The notes under the pieces are model-generated. The model was given only the letters and a program-made list of their open reading frames with translations. It was not told the origin of the DNA and did no database searches. A stretch of DNA of 47,468 bases, from NCBI GenBank assembly GCA_000226015.1, contig JH152739.1, forward strand, positions 38,849 to 86,316, in the 5' to 3' direction. Position 1 is the stretch's first letter. Each line of letters begins with the position of its first letter. A program made the position numbers and the translations under genes. Shown here piece by piece: positions 19,901 through 26,554 of the stretch. Origin of the DNA: Mnemiopsis leidyi. Taxonomy: Eukaryota > Ctenophora > Tentaculata > Lobata > Bolinopsidae.

Positions 19901-22343
19901 TGGTACGAGTGGAAAACTACTTTTGGCCCTAATGGAAAACCTCTGTAAAGGTGTCGTGTAACTGAAGACGATGCGCTTCAGATACTTCAATCAAAAATTT
20001 TCCTCACCATAGAACAAAAATTGTTTTGATGAAATGTAGCTTTACAACTTTTTTTGTTTTCGATCGCTATCCAGAAAACGTGTTACTAGATTCTGAGAAT
20101 ATTTTGGTATTAGAAATGTGATTTTAATAGAAATGATTTTATCTAATTGCTTTGGTTACTAGTTTAAGAAAAGGCTTTTCTTTTCTAATCATTTAAATTA
20201 TCCAACTTAGCAATCTAAAATTAACCTTGTCCCTAAGATATTGGTTCTCCGATCGATACAATTAATACATACCTTAAGTCCTCGAAATAAAACATGATAT
20301 TGAAAATGACTACAAACGAACCTTATGTATTGTGTAAATTGGGGGTTGTGAGCAAGCAATCGCAAATCTACAGGATCTGGCATGTAATTCAATCAGAGGG
20401 CCAGTTGGAAAATAAGGCGAGGAACTGGAGCGGGAATTGAACCCACGACATTTAGTTATCGAGACTGTTGCTATAACCACTAAGCTACCCAGGCACCCAT
20501 ACTAATGTATTATGATTCTATACACTGCAAAAAAGTTGTATGGCGGTTGGACTCCCTCTTTAATTTAACATCGTTTTAATCGAATTTTATTTGACAAATA
20601 AAACTTCAAATTCAATATATATTTTGAATACAGTTTTGAATTTTTAATTATTAATTTGGTTAAAAACTATCGCTTGGTTAAAAACTATCGCTTTCGTCTA
20701 GAAGTGGACGTGATGTTGCGGTTCTAGAAATGTAGAAACTGGTTCGATTTTTTCCCGTATCTTGCCATTTGGGCCCGAAGGGCCCAAATGGCAAGATACG
20801 TTTTGTTCGATACGTTTTGATACGTTTTGTGCACGAGCACAAAAAGTACAAAACAAGGGTTGGCGATCGACAGCGTAATTTTGGAATAGTAGCTCAAAAT
20901 GTGTCCGTTATACGTACGTACGTCCGTGCGCACGCTCCTTTATCAAACTTAATCATGTATACGAATACAATTATAGCTGTGTTAACAGACTTAGCTGACT
21001 CCGACCGACGAATGTACTTCATATTATGCAATGTATACATGATTGCCTTGATTATTTGTTCTAATCAAAACAATTGCAACAAGATGTACCATCAATCAAG
21101 GGACATTATTAAAATTCTTTTAAACTGAAGATTTATCGAGTAATTTGTCGAATGACAGATTACCTAGATTGAAAGATAAATGTAACACGATTTTCAACGT
21201 TCAGCCGGACAATTTCAATTATTACGACTTATCCACGCCATTTGTAAAAACACGACGTTGTACGAATAAAGGTCGCATATACAATATAATAATGGCGACG
21301 TTATGCAGACTCAAGATATTTGAAACAAACAATGAAAAAAACGCGCGATTGTGTTCAAATTTTGCGCGTGCAGCGTGTAGTTTTTAAATCTTGCCTCGAA
21401 CAGCTGCATTAATTCGCGCGTCTAACACGTGCAGAACAATGAAATTGACCGAAATTAAGTCTGGTTAGTGGTGTGCGAAATGCGAGTTGCCTGTTGCGTA
21501 TTTTTAGTCCTCATTCCGCGAATTGTAATAACAATAAGCGACGGCATGATACGGGAAATTCAGCGGTCGCCTGACAATGAAAGCGGCGGCAATTCTTGTT
21601 CTGTTAGAAACTGATTTTTCGGTTAGAAGTTGATTTTAGGTTGGAAACTGATGATGCAGTCTACATATAAATGTGATTTTTTGGCCAGAAACTTCTGTTT
21701 CGTTCAGAAAATGGATGATCGCAAAAAATCGCCGCCAAAAAGAAAATACAGTTTCTGAAATCGTCCTACCAATAAAAAACTTTTTGTACCTATAATTAAA
21801 TATGATTACAATTATTTTACATTTCACTCCTCTTTCTACTTTTCTACCACGCACTCTCTCTCAGGGATAAACCTACCGCCGGAGCTGGCAGAGAGGATAA
21901 TTGCGCAGAGCGAGCGAAACATGCGCCGTGCCCTCCTCATGTGTGAGACGTGCAAGGTTCAACAATACCCCCTCAGTCCCGACCAAACGGTGGATGACCC
22001 GGACTGGATGACGTTTGTCAAGCAAACAGCCATGAAGATTATTGAGGAGCAGAGCCCTAAGCGCTTGCTGGACATCCGGTCACGGCTGTACGAGCTCCTT
22101 GCTCATTGCATACCCCCCGAGACAATATTCAGAACGCTGGCAGACGAGCTGGTCAAGCATTGTGACGGGACCCTTCAGAAGAAAGTGATCCAGGCGGCAG
22201 CTAACTACGAGCATAAGCTGCAGTTGGGAAGCAGGCCTATATACTATCTAGAAGCTTTTGTTGCTAGGTTCATGGCTATGTACAAAGGATTCATACAAGA
22301 TGCTATCATGGACTTTGACGACTTTGACTTTGACGAATCATGA
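7961..22343 (+). CDS. RFC3: Replication factor C subunit 3 (RFC3), 5 exons, one giant intron
   Basis: RFC3 is a small subunit of the RFC clamp loader, an AAA+ ATPase that opens PCNA and loads it at primer-template junctions in the nucleus. Exons: 7961-8242, 8559-8682, 8790-8924, 9131-9199, 21865-22343, giving 362 aa against 356 in human. Visible motifs: N-terminal MALWVDKHRP, Walker A GPSGAGKKT (about residues 43-51), the LT.ADRLTKDAQHALRR region, the SRC motif IRSRC, and a C-terminal collar domain with ALLMCETCKVQQYP and HCIPPETI. The phase-1 junction 9199/21865 joins CRKEG to INLPPEL exactly as in human RFC3, so the 12,665-bp intron is real and contains other genes. The C-terminus ends in an acidic FDDFDFDES tail. 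An AATAAA at 22667 may end the transcript. Confidence 0.95.
8320..8445 (+). repeat. MITE-like repeat, copy 1 (RFC3 intron 1)
   Basis: The run 'tatggacgtcag..ggaggagtcgg.aaatttgt..cacgtgacag..accaatgagaa' matches, in opposite orientation, 16180-16285. Both copies lie in RFC3 introns. They look like a short non-coding mobile element. Confidence 0.45.
9428..10813 (-). CDS. PAN/apple-like type I membrane protein with Asp/Gly/Tyr-rich tail, 4 exons
   Basis: The model joins 10813-10756, 10564-10462, 10244-10105 and 9891-9428 with consistent phases (1, 2, 1), giving 254 aa. Exon 1 encodes a signal peptide (MKLAFFMFMWTPMTQA). Exons 2-3 encode one cysteine-patterned module: SLEDCLEKC, then RCTGVVLL, then LKCTTYSGSV, then KSCFDE. 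This spacing resembles the PAN/apple fold, which in other proteins binds glycans or proteins. Exon 4 holds a transmembrane helix (TLIILIVVIGGLFAVGL), a CxxC (RCTGC), a basic KRRR stretch, an acidic run and a low-complexity tail of Gly5-Asp-Tyr units ending in Asp-Asp. The gene lies antisense inside RFC3's last intron. The His-rich plus-strand frame is its shadow. The architecture suggests a cell-surface receptor; ligand and partner are unknown. Confidence 0.75.
10814..11461. other. Non-coding stretch in RFC3 intron 4
   Basis: AT-rich sequence upstream of the PAN-like gene and downstream of the coding relic. No convincing gene or repeat seen. Confidence 0.35.
11462..11954 (-). pseudogene. Coding-like relic or incompletely resolved two-exon gene
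   Basis: Two stretches look protein-coding but do not join cleanly. The first (about 11954-11734) reads ITKFYHDIFLVNE, then DNELRKRVMCPASAKAV, then HVKQGTEAAGFRPGSILYT, and ends at a stop at 11736. The second (11616-11462) follows a strong acceptor (TTTCTTTTTTAG) and reads KCICEVIGKIFFTPYE, then GDAGIFESFSQCVIKD, then LCNRGLTF and a stop. The second needs a phase-1 partner, but the only plausible donor in the first is phase 0. No initiator ATG or acceptor fits the first stretch. I do not recognise the family. It could be a decayed gene or one with exons I have missed. Confidence 0.35.
12194..12214 (+). repeat. Poly-C tract (21 C)
   Basis: An uninterrupted run of 21 cytosines lies in otherwise AT-rich intronic sequence. 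The exact length is vulnerable to sequencing error. Confidence 0.85.
12512..14002 (-). CDS. Intronless protein of four tandem ~120-residue repeats, unknown family
   Basis: A 496-residue single-exon protein with no signal peptide or membrane helix, probably cytosolic or nuclear. It is built of four divergent repeats at about residues 21-143, 144-263, 264-375 and 376-496. Each has part A, a beta-rich 'C-hydrophobic-L...LRL(I/L)' strand followed by an amphipathic helix (ACLSLNRGSTLRLLDF; CMLALAKTNRLRLIN). Part B has an 'xGxPW' or 'GGLWG' turn, an Arg-led helix (IAARQCISRVMEVF; IHTRKTICSLVGRM), then an 'HWRLLASSNL' or 'GWYVSISADV' strand and a 'D..(Y/S).(F/L)F' strand. I cannot name the domain. 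The gene is antisense inside RFC3's last intron. An absent-intron, multi-repeat ORF among intron-rich genes may be a retrocopy or a lineage-expanded family member. High confidence that it is a gene; none on function. Confidence 0.85.
   Translation of the reverse strand: MGLTTSSNIAPVASIPDSYIAISICLNGSEIRVMNATQEVTDMLGKLDEELRAKCNSKRDPMVDYYGTLKMNVGPYFGYGNNLSNRSVLTSAIREFSAVRIIEGMHNLGFVLMISSDLAIYEDNGTWFFAKSEIEGHKRTPAKVCVITPETGLAGYQSANKLVILNHDEDIKTAVELAITDGWPSGVIKSEEFLTLGEKVHVLSFGGLWGHINEAEIHTRKTICSLVGRMGELHWRLLASSNLRRTGDAYFFIYDPTYSARPDDFCMLALAKTNRLRLINCNHLLDPLEKAITLAGLCIHEKLDYHGCNELSIGGSPWYTNQDPEAIAARQCISRVMEVFGQHSFTPLYAIDVSRRQTDKASILFRKNPSPLNCKYACLSLNRGSTLRLLDFPLDVAVPIRDALYQFYPMGVKNEVQLPNSNLEINVLGMPWSQFPNNYNRKAGCQLHMRGVLGKMMAIAAQFGWYVSISADVSSVTFGKQHTPVDVNSLYFVKLQ
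14003..16652. other. Non-coding stretch in RFC3 intron 4, with AT-rich microsatellite
   Basis: No convincing gene. From about 15335 to 15500 lies an imperfect short-period repeat built from 'atcatgtatatgtgtt' and 'gtagatgagttatattgt' variants. A short 'tatcatattatatcatatt' repeat is near 15195. A MITE-like repeat is at about 16180-16285. Short open frames here look fortuitous. Confidence 0.4.
16180..16285 (-). repeat. MITE-like repeat, copy 2 (RFC3 intron 4)
   Basis: The reverse complement carries 'tgatggacgtcag', 'ggaggagtcgaaaattgt' and 'accaataagaa' in the same order as 8320-8445. It belongs to the same short non-coding repeat family, inserted in the opposite orientation. Confidence 0.45.
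16653..17570 (-). CDS. Secreted protein, paralogue A of a divergent pair, unknown family
   Basis: An intronless gene of 305 aa. The N-terminus is a clear signal peptide (ALRRFVFLLLVVVLVVDHCYG) followed by a very basic Lys/Asn/Gly stretch (about residues 24-42), then a globular region. It shares with paralogue B an APY..(D)..Y..(G)G start, NN..F near residue 93, a T.NGT.IPPI block (TKNGTDIPPI, about 166-175), a CxxxxC pair (CLPEYC), one mid cysteine, an FLD.P motif and a C-terminal NLC. The conserved cysteines suggest two disulfides, and NGT is a conserved N-glycosylation sequon. It lies inside RFC3's last intron. I do not recognise the family; a secreted or matrix role is inferred only from the signal peptide and basic linker. 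Confidence 0.85.
   Translation of the reverse strand: MALRRFVFLLLVVVLVVDHCYGQKKGKKNKGKSGKNKNKNKQKVDVATPVNNAGSPLVKFENKAPYRTERDEDYWTAGGTQRAHILEDYPHNNPEFLQLYDEIRNAVLPPGTTPADLTNRDFVMTSEQLADQYFAHLAMVQDLHVIMHYKITQGIVHTVFATHLYTKNGTDIPPIMSDNPWCLPEYCMHPDYFVPYFSESDYFLPIPESPIHRFTEEMLEKLELMLDMYPIETVRNIVCQPVQTSSDASWLNKELEMMRPQVEEFLDEPAASTVLQVENDLEMVHDFVRGNLISVLLRNLCSPKA
17571..19124. other. Intergenic region between the divergent secreted paralogues
   Basis: About 1.5 kb separates the two start codons and should hold both promoters. A perfect 10-bp inverted repeat GGGTCAGATC/GATCTGACCC with an 18-nt loop lies at 18320-18357, and a CTGGGTACCCAG palindrome at 18396-18407. No further gene is convincing. Confidence 0.45.
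19125..19961 (+). CDS. Secreted protein, paralogue B of a divergent pair, unknown family
   Basis: An intronless gene of 278 aa from the first in-frame ATG; the same frame stays open upstream but only with a TTG. It has a signal peptide (MSPRHVIIFFAVASILL), then a Lys/Ser/Pro-rich basic linker, then the globular region shared with paralogue A. Shared blocks: KKAPY, FNNVDFQEIW, the ENGTNIPPI sequon block, CTLDHC in the place of CLPEYC, a mid-region ICN, RKFLDDP, and MENLC near the end. The four globular cysteines align with those of A, whereas overall identity is low, so the duplication is old. Both copies sit head-to-head in RFC3's last intron, so shared regulation is possible. Function unknown. 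Confidence 0.85.
   Translation: MSPRHVIIFFAVASILLDPIETAKAKKTKSSKNKSPKQSPKPVAKKAPYIPSPDKSYFPPGGRVWNWDELRDSPFNNVDFQEIWTYLRETTVAQGTPMYSPLYFNTMKRILDNGIRVAYVLANKKTRISTMYVAHVQTENGTNIPPILGAGCTLDHCTDPYLSFDWVSQIETQDLIDIDEPSEIEQTYDDFIAQWFRLSRSLSQESAKATICNGPIIGPTKRTVGVRLGSLQEEYRKFLDDPGNASPERAKNMLIKAASGTSGKLLLALMENLCKGVV
20418..20500 (-). repeat. tRNA-like sequence (SINE head or tRNA gene)
   Basis: The minus strand has an A box (TAGCTTAGTGG), a B box (GGTTCAATTCC), a 5-bp T stem (GTGGG/CCCGC) and a partial acceptor stem. The anticodon arm is only 3 bp and the loop CTCGATA would read CGA. A tRNA-derived SINE seems likelier than a functional tRNA. Confidence 0.5.
20756..20800. repeat. Perfect 21-bp inverted repeat with 3-nt loop
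   Basis: The arms CGTATCTTGCCATTTGGGCCC and its exact complement flank GAA. All 21 pairs are perfect. Just downstream, 'gatacgttttg' recurs. It could be a cruciform-forming foldback element or a hairpin RNA; nothing in the sequence decides. Confidence 0.9.
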
Positions 22344-22693
22344 GGACTTGCATTTGATTTTACTCAAAGACGACATAACTCAGTATCTTTTTATTTGACT
22401 GTCTCTATTGTTTTTAAATTTCGTTTTATCCGTGTTGTTTCATGATTCCAACATTGTGTTATACTTTTTTAACATCGATAACTGACAATTTAATGCATTT
22501 TGCTTTTCGAAACATTCGTGCAACTTTATTTAGGATTGAAGTATTTCAGACCTCGATTTGAATCATGAATTTTAAAGGGTATCATTAAATTCTAGCACTA
22601 GGTCATAGTAAGCCTTAATTACAGCTATATACGAATACAAGTGCTGAGATACATAAGAAAACCAACAATAAAATTTAGTTTTTTAGTTAAACC
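22344..22693. other. RFC3 3' UTR and SUMF1 upstream region
   Basis: Only 350 bp separate the RFC3 stop from the SUMF1 ATG. AATAAA at 22667-22672 is followed by a T-rich tract and TTTTTTAG ending at 22686, seven bases before the ATG. There is little room for a separate promoter; see the finding on trans-splicing. Confidence 0.5.
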
Positions 22694-25600
22694 ATGTCGG
22701 CTCTCCCACCGCTCCTCCTCTGTTCTCTCCTCCTGACAAGCTCTACAAACTTGTACACAGACCCGGATGTGGGTAGTTGCTCAGCGGAGAAGAGTGGCAC
22801 AGAGCCGGGATGCGGGTGTGGCTCCCTCAAACGAGATTCTAGTCAGACTAGCAGCTACTCAGGTTTGTTTGCCTTTGAGAGCAGTTCACTTTGTTAAAGT
22901 TTTAATCCTGATTCGTTTGTACACCGAGTTCTGTAATTAGGCGAATCTAGAAAGTCTCGTCGACTTGCTAATATATGTAATAGTGATTGCCGCTCTACTG
23001 TTACTCGAGAAGTAAGTAAAAAGTTAGTTGGTAAGTAAGAGAAACTATTTTTTGGCCTAAATTTCAGAGCTAGACCAGTCGACAGAAAAACTATTTTGGA
23101 GCCTTAATTTCAGAGCTAGACCAGTACACATAAAAACTATTTTGGAGCCTTAATTTCAGAGCTAGACCAGTCGACAGGAAAAATATTTTGGAGCTTTACT
23201 TTTAGAGCTAAACCAGTCGACAGAAAAACTATTTTGGAGCCTTAATTTCGGAGCAAGACCAGTACACATAAAAACTATTCTGGAGCATTAATTTCAGAGC
23301 TAGACCAGTCGACAGAAAAACTATTTTGGAGCCTTAATTTCAGAGATAGACCAGAACACATAAAAACTATTTTGGAGCCTTAATTTCAGAGCTAGAACAG
23401 TCGACAGAAAAACTATTTTTGAGCCTTAATTTCAGAGCAAGACCAGTACACAGAGAAACTATTTTGTAGGCTAAATTTCAGAGCAAGACCAGTACACAGA
23501 CGGCAAAGCAGCTCGAGTATGGAGTTTGTACATGGGAGGAAACAAGCGGACAAGCGAGTATGGAGCTTACCTTACAGAGCTCCTTCATAAACACAACGTG
23601 GAGACTGTTCTAGACGCAGCAGCAGGAACTGGGGTGGACAGTGTAATGCTACTTAAAGCTGGATTTCAGGTCAAATCGGTTGACCTCAGCGATCAGATGT
23701 TAGCAGAAGCTAGAAAAGAGCGACTTAAACTACTGGAAGATCCAAGGTTTGCAGATTGGGAGATTGGGCGGGGGGATTGGCTAGATTTAGACAACGTAGA
23801 GGAGACTGTTAGACACCCTACCGGAGGTTATGATGCTGTGATCTGTATCGGCAACTCCTTCGCTCATCTGCCGGACCCAGCTGGCGACCAGACCCTCCAC
23901 AAACAAGCTATCTCCAACTTCCACAAAGTACTCCGACCAGGAGGCATCCTGATAGTGGACCACAGGAACTACGATTACATCCTGGAGCACGGTACCATCC
24001 CTAACACTGCCTCTAGGCTCTACTACCAGGGCGGTGAGAGGATCCACAAGATCACCACATCTCTAGACTGTGTGGAGGGAGTGTGCGGTCAGGTTACACT
24101 TCAGTATGAGATCGACATTACCGGACATCCTGGTATCTCGGCTGATGAGACAAGGACGAAGCAGGACGGCACTCAAATACCGGTCAGCAAGTTTAGTTTG
24201 TCGTACTACCCTCACAAGCTTGAAGACTTTGTGAGGCTGCTCTCTGAGTTCTTTGGTGACGAGGCTGAGCACACTTTATTAAGAGATTTTAGAGATGATG
24301 TCGAGAAAGATTATGTTCCTAGCTACTACATTCATGTCATGAAAAAGAAAGGTATTAGCCTATTTTATTTCCATGTTTTAGCTACAAATAGTACCACTGT
24401 ACTAGTTAGTAGTTACCGGCTGAATAGCCGCAATTTAGATTCCCATGGTACTATGGTGGATGAAATTTCTATTCCTTAAATTTCAGGTCAGAACACAGAA
24501 TCAGTGGAAAGCGGCTCCAAAAGTCAATCACATTCTGAAATGCAACTTATACCGGGTGAATGTTACTCTGAAATTTCGAATTAACGTGGAATATCAGACA
24601 ATTTAAATACGGTAGAGATATGGTCACAATCTGTATGTAATTGCAAATCTGCTCAACCCACTGTTTATTGATCAGGAGGTGTATTTACTATGGGGACAGA
24701 CAGCCCTATCCTGTACTTAGACGCGGAGAGTCCTGCGCGGCGTGTAAACCTTCCCGCATATTACATAGACAAGTACGAAGTAACCAATGCTCACTTTGCC
24801 GAGTTTATCAAACAGACCAACCACGTGACTGACGCTCAGAGGTTCGGCGACTCGTTTGTCTTGGACGGACTGCTGAGTCCGGAGGAGAACGCCAAAGTGG
24901 TAAACGCGGTCCAGGCGGCACCTTGGTGGTTGCCAGTCCAGGGTGCCACCTGGGACCACCCAGAGGGTATCGATACGGATATAAAGGACAGGATGCACCA
25001 CCCTGTTGTGCATGTGTCGTGGAACGATGCTAAAGCTTACTGTACTTGGGCGGGTTGGTCTTATATTGAAAATTTAATTTCAATTTTAAAGTTTAAAATT
25101 GCCACGTAAATTTTTAAATGACTAAACCTGTTAATAATTGATATATAAATAGAAGTTTACGAATCTCATAGACGTTCTGGCTTCTAAACTAGATCTAGAG
25201 ACTTCACTGCTAGCTAGATAAATCTTACCATCCTCCCAACCCGCAGGAAAGAGGCTGCCGACCGAAGCTGAGTTTGAGAAAGCTTGTCAGGGAGGGAAGG
25301 AGGGTAGTTTGTACCCTTGGGGAGATGAGGAACTTGTTGGAGGAGTACACCAAGCTAATATTTGGCAGGTTTGTCGTCCACTTTCTTGTTTTGCAACTTT
25401 ACGTCGTAGTTGTTCTGGGTATGATTCACCCAAGCTGCAATAATATTGTAGGAAATATAAAGTGTAGCTCAATTTAAAACACATCCATTTAACCGTCCCT
25501 GTTACCCAGGGAGAGTTCCCAAAAGAGAACACTCTAGAAGACGGTTACAAAACCACCTCCCCAGTAGGATCCTACCCTGCCAACAACTTCCAGATACACG

Positions 25601-25827
25601 ACCTGATCGGTAACGTGTGGGAGTGGGTAGATGACTGGTGGACCACACAACATTCCCCGGACGGCACGGGTCCTTCTACCGGTCAGGAGAAGGTGAAGAA
25701 GGGCGGCTCCTTCATGTGTACTAAACAGTACTGTTATCGGTACAGATGTCCTGCCAGAACTAAAACTAGCGCTGATACCACCGGCCTTAATGTCGGGTTT
25801 AGGTGTGCTAAGTCTGCTGATGTTTGA
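22694..25827 (+). CDS. SUMF1: Formylglycine-generating enzyme (SUMF1), with GNMT exon inserted
   Basis: SUMF1/FGE oxidises a cysteine of nascent sulfatases to formylglycine in the ER. Core exons: 22694-22862, 24487-24555, 24676-25053, 25247-25368, 25510-25827, which splice in frame to 351 aa (human 374). Exon 1 gives a signal peptide (LPPLLLCSLLLTSST) and the N-terminal GCGCG motif equivalent to the human cysteine pair. Exon 2 gives HSEMQLIP, exon 3 GVFTMGTDSP, YYIDKYEVTN, APWWLPVQGATW and HVSWNDAKAYCTWAG. Exon 4 gives KRLPTEAEFE. Exon 5 gives GNVWEWVDDWW, KKGGSFMC, and the catalytic pair in YCYRYRCPAR (human C336/C341). The first three introns are phase 1. Between exons 1 and 2 lies a phase 1-1 GNMT exon (23482-24351); inclusion keeps frame and gives about 641 aa. 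Confidence 0.93.
23022..23481 (+). repeat. Ten-unit 46-bp minisatellite ending in the GNMT exon acceptor
   Basis: The acceptor-like step 'ttaatttcag|agctagaccagt' recurs with its last G at 23067, 23113, 23159, 23205, 23251, 23297, 23343, 23389, 23435 and 23481, an exact 46-bp period. The rest of each unit is 'aaaaactattttggagcc'. The last unit is the real 3' splice site and runs 19 bases into the GNMT exon before diverging. One unit has lost the AG (TTTCGG) and another reads TTTTAG. Because 46 is not a multiple of 3, use of an upstream acceptor would shift the frame. Confidence 0.95.
23482..24351 (+). CDS. Glycine N-methyltransferase (GNMT) domain as one symmetric exon
   Basis: GNMT methylates glycine with S-adenosylmethionine and is normally a cytosolic homotetramer. 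These 870 bases encode 290 residues spanning nearly the whole enzyme (human 295). Motifs: DQYTDGKAARVW (substrate tyrosine), the SAM-binding VLDAAAGTGVDS, ICIGNSFAHLPD (substrate asparagine), VDHRNYDYIL (substrate arginine), and the C-terminal YYIHVMKKK. The first ~17 residues of typical GNMT are absent, and an in-frame TAA lies just before the acceptor, so the exon has no start codon of its own before a Met about 17 residues in. It begins and ends in phase 1 with AG and GT borders, and the donor sits where the GNMT stop codon would be. It is most simply read as a cassette in SUMF1; a GNMT gene using an unseen first exon is the alternative. Confidence 0.85.
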
Positions 25828-26554
25828 TCGTTTATTTTGGGGTCTATTTGATTTCTTGTGGGTTGGATTTAGATTGAGATTTGAGCGTATAAAGTTATAA
25901 GGGTGAATTTAGGGCATTTTGATAAACAGATAAGTTTATTTTGAAATTAATTCCGATTTTTCTGTTAAGATATTAATGTTTTTTATCACTATTATGCGAA
26001 CTGATTAACTTAACTTGACTCGAAACGGCTTCAGTTGTAGAAAGTAAAAACGTTTTTTCGAGATGTTGAGTAATGATTTATTGTTGATTTATTTTTTAAT
26101 TTATTTTAGTAGAAATAATTTAATTCATTTTTTGGCAAGGTTATGTTTTCGTTTTTGGTGAATAAGAATTAAGAATACCAATCGCCATATATAATTGGTA
26201 TATATTTATTGACAATTTCAAATGTTGACATTATCATGTTCTTTAAATGGTTTGTCGGTTTTTTAGATATAAAATGAAAGACGACCTAGGTATGCTATAG
26301 CTATCCTAGGTATTTAAATGATCATCTTAACCTTTGGTTTCATTCTATTTCAGTAAAAGTACGATTATTGCGCTTAGTACGAAGTCATATTACCATCAGT
26401 CATGATTGAGACTTAGGTAAAATACTTGGTTGTAAACTAACTTCTTACGACTAACCATTACTTAACCGTTTCTAGCTCCTGATAAAATGTTCAGCTGATT
26501 AGACATGACACATACTTGAGTACCTCAGCAACATCTGTTAAGTATCTCAACACA
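25828..26554. other. SUMF1 3' region and PIK3C3 upstream region
   Basis: AT-rich with no gene. An upstream ATG at 26505 opens a four-codon reading frame (ATG ACA CAT ACT TGA) fifty bases before the PIK3C3 start, a possible small uORF. Confidence 0.4.

Larger units (their letters stand above)
19962..21864. other. Non-coding 3' part of RFC3 intron 4
   Basis: Contains a tRNA-like repeat (about 20418-20500) and a long perfect hairpin (20756-20800), then AT-rich sequence up to the RFC3 last-exon acceptor. Open frames around 20770-21390 show no recognisable protein. Confidence 0.4.

Noticed and set aside
23022..23481. CRISPR-like array of regular repeats
   Set aside because: Units are contiguous 46-mers with no distinct spacers, and the genome is eukaryotic. 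It is a minisatellite.
24352..24479. C-terminal extension of GNMT (reading on to the TAA at 24477)
   Set aside because: The GT donor at 24352 falls where GNMT ends and joins in phase to SUMF1 exon 2; the extension has no GNMT similarity. Intron retention cannot be excluded.
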